Source of the DNA: JAJFFW01 sp965263375
GTDB lineage: Bacteria; Pseudomonadota; Alphaproteobacteria; Caulobacterales; Parvularculaceae
Direction: 5' to 3'
Length of the DNA stretch: 64,000 bases
Assembly (NCBI GenBank): GCA_965263375.1
Contig: OZ253669.1
Location: 1,736,001-1,800,000 of the forward strand
The notes under the pieces were generated by a model. That model searched no databases, was not told the DNA's origin, and was given only the letters and a program-made list of their open reading frames with translations. The position numbers and the translations under genes are program-made. Within the stretch, counting starts at the first letter, position 1. Every line of letters starts with the position of its first letter. Positions 43,701-50,967 of this stretch are shown here, piece after piece.

Positions 43701-46637
43701 ACTGCTTGCTTCCAAGTTATTACCGTTGCCAGATCCATCAAGCCAGTTGGCGACTTCATTAAAGCCCTCAATTCCAAGCTTAATGGTGGATTCAAGCGAG
43801 AGAACCAGTCCGTCTGTAATCGGATTGCCTGTGACCGCGCCGACTTGGATGTTAATTGGCGTCGATGTCGTTGTTGAGCCAGCGTCAGAAACTTCAAGGA
43901 AAGCGACAAACTGGCCGTCACTATTATAAGTCTTGCTAGTCGTAATTATACCATTGCCAGGAACCGTCCCAGTCTCCGGCGTACTGCCATCGCCGAAGTC
44001 CAGCACATATGTTAATGGATCGCCTTCCGTATCTGAAACGTTAGCTGTGAACTGAACAACAAGGCCAGGATCGCCAAATTGGTTGTCAACACTAAAGCTG
44101 TCGACCGTTGGTGCAAAATTGACGTTGCCAGCAGCAATAACGATTGGCGCAGAGTAGCTGAATAGATCGCCGTCAGTAACAGATAGCGAAGCCGTATAGA
44201 AGCCATCCGTTGCATAAGAATGATTGATGGAGATCATCCCGTTAGCATCGGGCGTTCCGACGACTTCAGCCGTACCATCGCCAAAATTTAGCGTATAAGT
44301 CAGTGCATCAGATTGCGCATCACTAAACGTTGCATCAAACGTAAAATCAAGCGTACCGCCGCCCGATTGAGGACCAGTTGAAAGTGCATCGATAACAGGC
44401 GCAGTGTTGCCATTGTCATAGGTAATGCGGCCTAGTTCTGCACCAAAATTTGTAAAGTTAAGAGAATATAGCGCACCATCGGTGCCGACGCCTAAATAAA
44501 CTAGGTTAGGAATATCACCGGGTAATTGTGTTGACGGTTTAAAGGCAAAATCGCCTGTAACCTGCGTGCCAGTCTCATCAAGGGTTAGATACCGGATATA
44601 ATCGCGAGTGAAGTCACCGTAAAAATATACGCCGTCCCATTCTTCTGGGAACAGATCACCGCGATAAACTTCGCCGCCAGTAATTGATACACCTTCCGTT
44701 CCACGATCAATCTCAAAAATTGGCGTTGAGAAGAAATCCCCCTCTGACGCTGCGCCCGGATCATTATCAGGTTGCGGCAACGCCAAACGTTCAGCTTCTT
44801 TTAGCGTGTTAACAAGCGTATTGTCCGTACCTTCAAAGAAGGGCCAGCCGTAAAAAGCCTGAGCCTGATCTAAGTTCGAGGTATGAATACTATCACTAGA
44901 TAGGCCAGCCTGGTTCCCGCCGACTTCCGCAATATAAAACTGACCGTACTTTTCATCCCAACGCGCACGGAATGGGTTGCGTAGACCATAAGCCCAGATC
45001 GAATCTGGAATTTCACTGTTCGGGTCATTGACGGTGTCGATGTATGGGTTGGCTGGGTAGCCATCAGTACCGTCAGGGATCGTACCGTCTTTATTGATGC
45101 GGATGATTTTGCCGCTGGTGCTGGTAAGGTCGATCGGCACATCTTCGTCTGTACCAGCGCCCTCACCGATTGTAGATGTATTGAATTTGTCAGCGCTCGT
45201 CAGCCAAAGCTTGCCGTCAGGACCAAAATCAAGGCCGCCGCCATAGTGACAGCAAGATACATAGCCGTCCGTATCTTCCCAAAGAACAACCTCACTGGAC
45301 AGCTCAGCAGTTGTTGTTAATCCGCCAGCATTTTCATCAAGCGTAAAGCGCGAGATGCGTGCGTTTTGCGGGTTCGCTGGCGTATAGAAAAGGTAAAAGT
45401 GACCATTTGTTTCAAAATCAGGGTCAAGCGTAACGTCAAGCAGGCCGCGTTCGTCGCCAGAGTTTATATTAAGAAGCGTCATTACGGACGATGAATTGCC
45501 TGACTCAGGATCAACTATCATCACATTGCCGGATTTTTGAATAACCAGCAGGCGGTTATCTGGAAGATATTCAATCGATAGCGGCTGAATAAAGCCGTTC
45601 ACCGGGATTACTTCCTGTTGGAAGCCAGTAAGGCCTAGTTCTTCGCCAACGTTGACCGTTACAGTAGCTTGCGCGGAAACATTCCCATTTTGGTCTTCAA
45701 CTGTATAGGTAAATGTGTCGGAACCACCGGTCCCATTGTGCTGATATTCAACAACACCTGTTGTCGCATCAATAGAAACGATCGTGCCATTAGAGGGGCC
45801 AGACACAACGGTGACCGTGGAGGCGTCGATTTCGTTCATATCGTCGAAATCATTGTTGATCACATCAATATTGATTGTTTCGCCGCTCGCAGCAAAGTCA
45901 TTATCATCATTAGCGATGGGCGCATCATTAGAAACGTCCGGTCCAAGATAAGTATCTTGTAGATACGCCTCGACTTCGCCGCGATCTGTTGCGTCAAGCG
46001 CGCGGTCATATACGAATACCGCCGCAGCACTCATTGCAACACTGCCAGGACCGTTAATGTCGCCGCCTAAAACGATTTCGCTAAGAACTGTATTGAACAC
46101 ATGCGGCTGAACGTCGATCAATTCGCCATTACGATAAACCGACATAACATTGCCGGAAACAACAACAGAATGAACTTGCCAGCCAGCGCCCTCGGCCGCT
46201 GTGCTGGAGATAAAGTCATTGCCTGCGCCTGTGCCTTCAATAGTTAAGTTTGAAGAACCAGAACCATTGTCAGATCCGACAAGGCCAAAGGAATGATTGT
46301 CAACGTTTTCACCGTAAGCAAACCCAGCCTGCTCATCGACATTGTCGTATTTGGCAACGAAGAAAATTGTACGATCGCTAAAGCCTTCAGGTAACCCGGA
46401 AAGCCCCGCTAAACGCTCTAGGCTGTCTTCATTGCCGTCAGAGCCGCCATCAAATGTGATGGCAGCAAGACCGGATGGGGTCGTCTCAATGCCGGTTCGC
46501 GGATCACCGACAACGGTGTTGAGGGTGTTGCCGCTGCCGGACAAGTCTTGCCAGTCACTTACGAGACCGCCGCTCGCATTAAGGCCAGACGTAGATTCTA
46601 ATCTTAAAACCAGGCCGTTAGTTGTCGGTGTGAACAT
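37743..46637 (-). CDS. Giant mosaic surface protein: LamG-like, VCBS/Ig-like, sugar-dehydrogenase-like, PKD and repeated modules
   Basis: 2964 residues, highly acidic and almost cysteine-free, as in extracellular proteins. Approximate domains: LamG-like ~1-232; Ig-like ~240-330; glucose/sorbosone-dehydrogenase-like beta-propeller ~332-740 (YVSCCHYGGGLDFGPDGKLW, DSIWAYGLRNPFRARWD); two PKD domains ~745-935; LamG-like ~940-1175; Ig-like ~1175-1285; LamG-like ~1290-1524; then six near-identical VCBS-like domains (DAVDDSYAVNQDTTLNVAAG) and three identical ~190-residue jelly-roll-like modules (starting DEDFEGGASGWNNN); LamG-like ~2730-2964. No signal peptide and no RTX repeats are seen. The C-terminus (VDSDFVL) resembles hydrophobic type I secretion ends (inference). 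The ATG follows GGGGAAAG. It probably binds glycans of the adjacent polysaccharide cluster; enzyme activity is unproven. Confidence 0.88.
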   Translation of the reverse strand: MFTPTTNGLVLRLESTSGLNASGGLVSDWQDLSGSGNTLNTVVGDPRTGIETTPSGLAAITFDGGSDGNEDSLERLAGLSGLPEGFSDRTIFFVAKYDNVDEQAGFAYGENVDNHSFGLVGSDNGSGSSNLTIEGTGAGNDFISSTAAEGAGWQVHSVVVSGNVMSVYRNGELIDVQPHVFNTVLSEIVLGGDINGPGSVAMSAAAVFVYDRALDATDRGEVEAYLQDTYLGPDVSNDAPIANDDNDFAASGETINIDVINNDFDDMNEIDASTVTVVSGPSNGTIVSIDATTGVVEYQHNGTGGSDTFTYTVEDQNGNVSAQATVTVNVGEELGLTGFQQEVIPVNGFIQPLSIEYLPDNRLLVIQKSGNVMIVDPESGNSSSVMTLLNINSGDERGLLDVTLDPDFETNGHFYLFYTPANPQNARISRFTLDENAGGLTTTAELSSEVVLWEDTDGYVSCCHYGGGLDFGPDGKLWLTSADKFNTSTIGEGAGTDEDVPIDLTSTSGKIIRINKDGTIPDGTDGYPANPYIDTVNDPNSEIPDSIWAYGLRNPFRARWDEKYGQFYIAEVGGNQAGLSSDSIHTSNLDQAQAFYGWPFFEGTDNTLVNTLKEAERLALPQPDNDPGAASEGDFFSTPIFEIDRGTEGVSITGGEVYRGDLFPEEWDGVYFYGDFTRDYIRYLTLDETGTQVTGDFAFKPSTQLPGDIPNLVYLGVGTDGALYSLNFTNFGAELGRITYDNGNTAPVIDALSTGPQSGGGTLDFTFDATFSDAQSDALTYTLNFGDGTAEVVGTPDANGMISINHSYATDGFYTASLSVTDGDLFSYSAPIVIAAGNVNFAPTVDSFSVDNQFGDPGLVVQFTANVSDTEGDPLTYVLDFGDGSTPETGTVPGNGIITTSKTYNSDGQFVAFLEVSDAGSTTTSTPINIQVGAVTGNPITDGLVLSLESTIKLGIEGFNEVANWLDGSGNGNNLEASSAANNNITLVQQGTPSGLPSLRFDGFGDFLTRENTTGTPITGFPTGNDERTVFFVVNYLDPRNNESGIIFGNDANDQAFGLINAGNGGTPTTAQLGVHGFGSGNDDFSGVVGSQQGWIVQSVVMQDGGAFTHYQDGNVIDTGSNNFNTQLERIAIGVEIDGTGTSGMEVGAVFVYNRALSEAERQQVENYLQTTYIQPAPSSSPPEALDDIYATPFETSLVVDVASGLLNNDSDPDSDPFALTEINGNAVTDGQTVNLTNGDLVIDTDGSFTYSPDTDFIGQETFTYTIDDSVNGTDTASVTITVNAPSSGSVPITNGLVINLQADQNVALIGGTSTVNGWLDGSGFGNDLFAAGDPQLLANATPSGQSAIHFDGVGDKLERAGGENLFFLPSGSDDRTVFFVVDYINTNGFTGGAVFGDGAQNEAFGLTANDLNELTVQGWGATNDFSSGVDAGDNIGNDEWMVQSAVLNNNTLTQFLNGAVIGTNTHTFATDVTDTTSTLVFGEEVAGLGFLDLEVSAFLVYDRALNEAERQQIEAFLQDKYITVPTTELPDAVDDSYAVNQDTTLNVAAGTGLLSNDSDPDGHSFTVTEINGNAVTNGQTVALTNGSLTINSDGSFDYTPNGGFTGQETFTYTIDDVIDGTDTANVAIDVNATGGGTTVITDEDFEGGASGWNNNTTTDGSGQPFNFTEFLGRQAGSAGAQSLNKTYTVSETGDVTIAFDLYRLDTWDNEDMIFFINDEAVLTQTHIGWSSLGSGSGSLSGSLSGATWTRTATNNGQLGFKTGGGITQDTVYRFELTLPSYVAGNLKLGFGSTTNQGVNDESFGIDNLLITQAGSGGSTSLPDAVDDSYAVNQDTTLNVAAGTGLLNNDSDPDGHSFTVTEINGNAVTNGQTVALTNGSLTINSDGSFDYTPNGGFTGQETFTYTIDDVIDGTDTANVAIDVNAAATQLPDAVDDSYAVNQDTTLNVAAGTGLLNNDSDPDGHSFTVTEINGNAVTNGQTVALTNGSLTINSDGSFDYTPNGGFTGQETFTYTIDDVIDGTDTANVAIDVNATGGGTTVITDEDFEGGASGWNNNTTTDGSGQPFNFTEFLGRQAGSAGAQSLNKTYTVSETGDVTIAFDLYRLDTWDNEDMIFFINDEAVLTQTHIGWSSLGSGSGSLSGSLSGATWTRTATNNGQLGFKTGGGITQDTVYRFELTLPSYVAGNLKLGFGSTTNQGFRDESFGIDNLLITQAGSGGSTSLPDAVDDSYAVNQDTTLNVAAGTGLLSNDSDPDGHSFTVTEINGNAVTNGQTVALTNGSLTINSDGSFDYTPNGGFTGQESFIYTIDDVIDGADAANVTIDVNAAATQLPDAVDDSYAVNQDTTLNVAAGTGLLSNDSDPDGHSFTVTEINGNAVTNGQTVALTNGSLTINSDGSFDYTPNGGFTGQETFTYTIDDVIDGTDTANVAIDVNATGGGTTVITDEDFEGGASGWNNNTTTDGSGQPFNFTEFLGRQAGSAGAQSLNKTYTVSETGDVTIAFDLYRLDTWDNEDMIFFINDEAVLTQTHIGWSSLGSGSGSLSGSLSGATWTRTATNNGQLGFKTGGGITQDTVYRFELTLPSYVAGNLKLGFGSTTNQGVNDESFGIDNLLITQAGSGGSTSLPDAVDDSYAVNQDTTLNVAAGTGLLNNDSDPDGHSFTVTEINGNAVTNGQTVALTNGSLTINSDGSFDYTPNGGFTGQETFTYTIDDVIDGTDTANVAIDVNATGGLTVTNGLVLNLQSDAVTLGGGTTITAWDDASGSGNNLLASGDPQLLTGATPTGEDAISLDGIDDKLERLGTDTLFNLPNNNEDRTVFFVVDYINTDRATGFAFGDGAQNEAFGLVSNGNSDLIVQGWGNANDANSGVSAGDNIGTDEWLVQSVVLDQDVLTHYLNGTAIDTQAQVFATDSNSAESSIVIGEEIAGLGFGQHNVAAVLVYDRALNETERGEVETFLQQKFVDSDFVL
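38460..42060. repeat. Three tandem copies of a 1200-bp intragenic repeat
   Basis: The sequence recurs with a period of exactly 1200 bases (units starting near 38460, 39660 and 40860). Each unit encodes one VCBS-like domain, one ~190-residue jelly-roll-like module and a second VCBS-like domain. The module parts (38771-39345, 39971-40545, 41171-41745) are almost base-for-base identical; units 1 and 3 share variants that unit 2 lacks, for example near 38840/41240 against 40040. The identity includes synonymous positions, indicating recent duplication or gene conversion. Copy number may vary between strains. Confidence 0.93.
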
Positions 46638-46890
46638 TTACTTTCCCCAAACACTCAATGATTACGAAAAATTAACTAATGATCTTTTTGACCCTGAAAC
46701 AACCCCTGTCAATAGGGTTTTGTCCACAGAATTAAAAAAAACGGATACGAAATTGACTAATGTTGTTGGCGTCATTCTTAGACCGAAATGTTGCATCCTG
46801 CGCGTGACAGGGGGTCGCAACTTCGCCGTTTTGGCGAAAGAATCCACAAGGCAAAGCGGTGTTGAATGCCTCAGTGTCTCAGAATGGATT

Positions 46891-47229
46891 CTAAATACGT
46901 GCATAAATGAGCCGGTACTGCTTTAGCGTCGATGTCAGGCTGATGATGCATCTTCGGCGCCAGTTGGACGCCTCGAATTGATCAATCCTGCGCAGCGTCA
47001 AAACGCCATAGCAGATACAAAAGACGCTTGCGGCGAAACCAAGGCAAAAAATGGTTAACAATACCGATTTACAAGACTGTAATGCCTTGTGAGCGTCAGA
47101 ACGGTGATTCGTAAGCGCAGATCCTATTAAGTCGGCCTTTTTCAAGACCGCAGCTTTGCGAAACTTCGTTCGCCTATTAAAAAAAAGAGGGGCAAATCCT
47201 CCGCCTTGCTCAAGATTTTTGATACTCAT
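46891..47229 (-). CDS. Possible small membrane protein, doubtful
   Basis: A 112-codon frame from ATG 47229 (MSIKNLEQGGGFAPLFF) behind an ACCGAGG site. One clear hydrophobic segment (SVLLTIFCLGFAASVFCICYG) sits in the middle, flanked by basic residues. It resembles no family I know. The region 46638-47319 between the giant gene and the divergent sulfotransferase gene otherwise shows nothing coding; it must carry promoters for both, and it is AT-rich near 46640-46760. The frame may be chance. Confidence 0.35.
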   Translation of the reverse strand: MSIKNLEQGGGFAPLFFNRRTKFRKAAVLKKADLIGSALTNHRSDAHKALQSCKSVLLTIFCLGFAASVFCICYGVLTLRRIDQFEASNWRRRCIISLTSTLKQYRLIYARI

Positions 47230-47319
47230 ACAAACCTCGGTAAACGTTTTATTTTTCATAAAAAGCTATAAAACACCCAACCTTGGACAATATTGATTTC
47301 CATCAAAGAGGAGTCGCGC

Positions 47320-48273
47320 ATGAACGCGATTGCAAGACGGGTAAAGGTGCTTGGTCACCGAGCGGCAAATGCCCTTCCAGGCATTGGCGCCCCAATTGGC
47401 CGCCCGTTGTTTATTACCGGCAATGGGCGATCTGGCACATCTTGGATTGGCGAAGCCCTCGGATACGGACCGGGCAAGCTTTATTATCGCGAACCTTGCC
47501 ATCCGAATAGAAATGGACTGTCAACAGAGCAAGCCGATGCGGTTTGGAGTCGCTATGTACCGGCTAACAGCCAAGACCCTTTTTTCGACAGAACTTTAAA
47601 CGACGCCTTTAATGGCCAATGGTGGAGCCAGTCTGGGCTTGCGCCAAATGCTTTAAAAGCCAGATTTTTAACAAGCCCGCGCATTATTATTAAGGAAGTC
47701 GCGGCCTTTCTTTCCTTAGAATGGGTCAGTGCTCGCTGGAGCCCTGATGTGTTGATGATTATCCGCCATCCTGGGGCGTATGTGGCCTCTGTCAATAATC
47801 TCGATCAACAGGCGGAAGAACTTTCCCGATTTGAAAATTTAAGAAACAATCCGCTTCTTCATAAAAAGTACTTAGCGCCTTTCGCCGCGCATTTAGCCAG
47901 CTTACAACATCCCGCTGAGGTTACATCAGCAAGCTGGGCGATCAGAAATTTTATTGTTTTGCAAGATCACAAAGCCCATCCAGAATGGGCGCTGATTAAA
48001 TATGAAGATGTTGCGACTGATCCTCTGTCCCAATTTGAGGCCCTATATAAGCGTTTCGACCTCGATTGGAGTGATCATATTTCTTCTTGGGTCAAAGAAA
48101 AGTCTACAAGCGAAAGCGCTGGAAAATTCACCACATCGCGCAATTCAGCAAGCCGTATTCACGCTTGGAAAGCGAAATTAGATGCTGAGCAAATTGACCA
48201 AATCAGAAACGCAATAGCGCCATTCAACTTGCCATATTATAACAATGATGCTGATTGGCTTGATGCTGATTAA
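47320..48273 (+). CDS. Sulfotransferase-family protein
   Basis: 317 residues from ATG 47320, chosen because AAGAGGAG precedes it. The PAPS 5'-phosphosulfate loop is FITGNGRSGTSWIGEAL and the 3'-phosphate region is VLMIIRHPGAYVASVNNL, in the family positions. SWAIRNFIVLQDHKAH and ALIKYEDVATDPLSQFEALY match carbohydrate sulfotransferases of bacterial polysaccharide clusters. It probably transfers sulfate from PAPS to a sugar of the island's polysaccharide (inference). It is a lone plus-strand gene, divergent from the giant protein gene. Confidence 0.87.
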   Translation: MNAIARRVKVLGHRAANALPGIGAPIGRPLFITGNGRSGTSWIGEALGYGPGKLYYREPCHPNRNGLSTEQADAVWSRYVPANSQDPFFDRTLNDAFNGQWWSQSGLAPNALKARFLTSPRIIIKEVAAFLSLEWVSARWSPDVLMIIRHPGAYVASVNNLDQQAEELSRFENLRNNPLLHKKYLAPFAAHLASLQHPAEVTSASWAIRNFIVLQDHKAHPEWALIKYEDVATDPLSQFEALYKRFDLDWSDHISSWVKEKSTSESAGKFTTSRNSASRIHAWKAKLDAEQIDQIRNAIAPFNLPYYNNDADWLDAD

Positions 48274-48362
48274 ATTGAAAAAACGCCCCGAAGGAATCTA
48301 AATATCTAGATTTTAGAAATTTTACCGCCCAACAATAAACGAAAGGCCACGCATACAAAATT

Positions 48363-48655
48363 TTAGGCGCTCATGTCATCATAGAGCTGACGCGCTTCTT
48401 GCGCCAAGGCATCATCGACTGATAGCGGAAATTTCCGGCGCGCTAAGGCGCATATCGCTTGGCGCCGTAATGACGTAAGGTAGCTGTAATATAGAGGCGG
48501 TATTTTTCGATCGCCTCATCATCAGCCGCCATCTGAAGAAGGCGATCATCTCGTATGTAATCGTCACCACTGAAAACCCACCAAAACACTTCGTCTAACG
48601 CTTCCGGACTGTCATAACTTACATCTAGCCCGTCGCCATGGGCGCGCGCTTTCAT
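48363..48655 (-). pseudogene. Remnant of a sulfotransferase gene
   Basis: The frame ending at 48443 encodes ARAHGDGLDVSYDSPEALDE and VFWWVFSGDDYIRDDRLLQ, which I recognise as an internal segment of a bacterial sulfotransferase, and stops at RYGAKRYAP-like HYGAKRYAP. In the next frame the sequence resumes as RRKFPLSVDDALAQEARQLY and ends at 48363, a plausible C-terminus of the same family. The middle of the gene, including the PAPS-binding regions, appears to be deleted and its start is missing. The overlap with the upstream remnant (ATGA at 48652-48655) is probably accidental. Confidence 0.6.
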
Positions 48656-49568
48656 TTCTCCCTTTTTGCTGGAAACGCCAGACATTTTTGACCATAAGCC
48701 AGGCGCCAAGACAAAAGCTCAATTATATTCAGATGGATAAGATCTTCATCAAGCACTTTGTGTTCATTCATTTTCTTACGCCATAGCCGCCAAAAGTAAG
48801 TGTCGTTCTTACCAGCGTTAGCCCGCGCGATATCGTCCATCGTAATTGAACGTTCAAGCGCGCCAGTTTCGATATCGATAATATTGATGATTTCGCTGTG
48901 GTTCCATTTCAAAACACCGCGATCTTCCTTATCAACATCATCGCGCGGCAAGCCTAATACGGCAAGCTTGCCGTCTTCAACTGAGTAAGTATATTTAAAA
49001 CGTCCTGGAACTGACCATATGATATTGCCGCACAAGTCTTTGCGGTAAAGTCCATCGCCGCCGTTGGAAAAGATGATGACCGATCCGTCATCCAGCATGT
49101 GCATAGCCGAATTCCCCATTTACGGCTGTAGGCGCCCGCTTAAAATTTCCGCCTTAACTGGAAAGTTCCGCACCAACTTACGGGCGCTGTCAAAGATTAA
49201 CAGCTGCTCGTCGCCCTTTTGGTTAACGCGAAACATCATGGCGACCGGGGGAAGACCTACGTCGCCGGCGCTCCAACCAACGGGCGCAAACTCAAACTCT
49301 GGACCGTCAATTGGCGATAGCGTTTTATAGAGCGAATGAGGTTGAGCACGATCAACGCTTAGCCCCGCCCCTTCCTTGCCCTTCGCACGGCCCGTTAAAA
49401 TCTTCACGAAATTAGAAGGCAGCCCCGCAACCCCATAGGCAACAGAGCCAATAAAGCCCCCTTTTTCTCCGCCATTTGCTACATAACGAACCGTTGCACC
49501 ATAGAAAATGCAGCCAAAACCAATATCCAGGCTTCAATCTTGGCAAAGAGTAACTTTTCCAGGTTCAT
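48652..49568 (-). pseudogene. Decayed arylsulfotransferase-like gene
   Basis: Reading from ATG 49568 (MNLEKLLFAKIEAWILV) the frame closes after ~28 codons, but a shifted frame continues IFYGATVRYVANGGEKGGF, then VKILTGRAKG, so a one-base indel lies near 49520. A TAA at 49120-49122 then interrupts GRLQP/MGNSAMHMLDDGS in frame. The rest (LDDGSVIIFSNGGDGLYRKD, IINIIDIETGALERSI, LDEDLIHLNIIELL) fits an arylsulfotransferase-type beta-propeller, whose final third is missing. At least three lesions make a functional product unlikely. Confidence 0.65.
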
Positions 49569-49668
49569 GACTTATGTTTCTTCCAATATGAGGACGCGTT
49601 AAAAGGACTTTATGGGATTATGATTTGATGTTGAACGTTGTGTGACGTCAATGTCGCATGCACCGTTA

Positions 49669-50607
49669 TCAGACAAAGGCGCGACAAGCCGCCTCAGCAG
49701 CAGAGCATGCATCCTCATGCATTTCAGGTGATGGATAATATTTATTCTCTGTCCATGGTTTGGTTTTTAGATCAGCACGGTCATTACTGGTGTAAACGGT
49801 TACTGGTTCTTTCGTATCTTTATGGAGCAGTGGTTGTGGGCTGCCGCGCTCTGTCACAACTTCAATATAAGAATCGCACTGCTTTCGCACGCTTGCGACC
49901 ATCTCATCATTTACCAATTGTGGGAATTCATTAAATAGGGTATGAACCGTCTTGTATTTTTCAGTATACGTAGGTTTTCTTTTCGAGAACCATAGCAGCG
50001 CTTTTGGCGGTTCGATTTTTTTACAAAGCGCTGTGAAATTTTCCACCCATTGGCGCCTGGCTTCCATAACAACGCTTCGGGCCTGCGGCGTTGCTAAGCT
50101 GCGCGCAAGGAAGCGTCCCGGACGCCCAAATCGCCTTAAGCTATGGTTGCCGCGAAGCAATTCTTGATAAGCTTGCGCAGCCCCCATCTTCTTTCCGTCG
50201 CTATTGCGCGTAACATATTCAAGACCGCCGCATGAATAGTAAGGATTGCTCTGGCTACGTCCGGACATTACTTGCAAAACGACAAAGCGAGCATTTTGAA
50301 TGTAAGGCAGAAGGTTTTCTTGCGACAAAAAGAACTCAGGCCCAGCCCCGCCGTAACCCAGATTTAGCGCAGGCAGACCTAGCGCTTTTTCCAACTGTTG
50401 TGGATACGGATTTTTACAAAAACATCCAAAGGTCTGCGCAGCTCCTAAACAGACAAAGTATGATCCGGGAGAAAGATCCGCTGGCGGAGGGCCACGAAAC
50501 GACAGTTGCGTGTTACCCAAAACGTACATGTTGTAATCAACAACATCGATATCCCGCCTTTGGTAACCAGATAGATGAACAGCCTTGTCAGACGTCGCTA
50601 AATTCAC
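49669..50607 (-). CDS. DUF6473-family protein
   Basis: 312 residues. The pattern YQRRDIDVVDYNMY, LSFRGPPPADL, FVCLGAAQTFGCFCKNPYP, LNLGYGGAGPEFFLS, VVLQVMSGRSQSNPYYSCGG matches DUF6473 proteins, which occur beside glycosyltransferases and sulfotransferases in marine alphaproteobacteria. The GAAQTFG and NLGYGGAGP segments recall SGNH-hydrolase blocks, so a sugar esterase or acyltransferase role is conceivable but unproven. Its start is ATG 50607. It sits between the decayed sulfur genes and the beta-helix gene. Confidence 0.8.
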   Translation of the reverse strand: MNLATSDKAVHLSGYQRRDIDVVDYNMYVLGNTQLSFRGPPPADLSPGSYFVCLGAAQTFGCFCKNPYPQQLEKALGLPALNLGYGGAGPEFFLSQENLLPYIQNARFVVLQVMSGRSQSNPYYSCGGLEYVTRNSDGKKMGAAQAYQELLRGNHSLRRFGRPGRFLARSLATPQARSVVMEARRQWVENFTALCKKIEPPKALLWFSKRKPTYTEKYKTVHTLFNEFPQLVNDEMVASVRKQCDSYIEVVTERGSPQPLLHKDTKEPVTVYTSNDRADLKTKPWTENKYYPSPEMHEDACSAAEAACRAFV

Positions 50608-50967
50608 TTTTCAACCCATTCTTATACACAGCTAATACAAGCCCTAAGAGCGCTTCTACACAAGCATGCCCATTACTCTACTCAACCCTGAGCTGAGTTG
50701 CGCTACTTTGAGGACGATTGAGCTAGTGCTCCTCAAAATACCAGGTTGACCCAAAGTAAAGCCCTTCACAATGCGGCACAGCTTCGCAAAATCTTATAAT
50801 TCAGAGCAACTTGTGGGCCACTTCAATAAATAGGGGATAAAAGTTAAAAACCGTCGCATTCAGCGACGGTTTTAAGGGAGCGGTGTAGCCGTGGTTTTTT
50901 ACTGAAGGTCAGGAATACTAAAACGACAACAATCGATTTAACGCCTGATGTTCCCGCCATTGAGCGA
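50608..50967. other. Intergenic region with terminator
   Basis: A 360-base gap between the DUF6473 gene and the end of the beta-helix gene. It contains the terminator described at 50847-50873, and its left part must hold the DUF6473 promoter. I found no convincing reading frame. Confidence 0.6.
50847..50873 (-). terminator. Rho-independent terminator of the beta-helix gene
   Basis: AAAACCGTCGC (50847-50857) and its exact complement (50863-50873) enclose a five-base loop. On the minus strand the stem is followed by TTTTTAAC, so it ends transcripts from the gene that stops at 50968. Confidence 0.88.

Noticed and set aside
37743..46637. Giant protein as an RTX adhesin
   Set aside because: No GGxGxDxxx repeats and no RTX-type C-terminus are visible.
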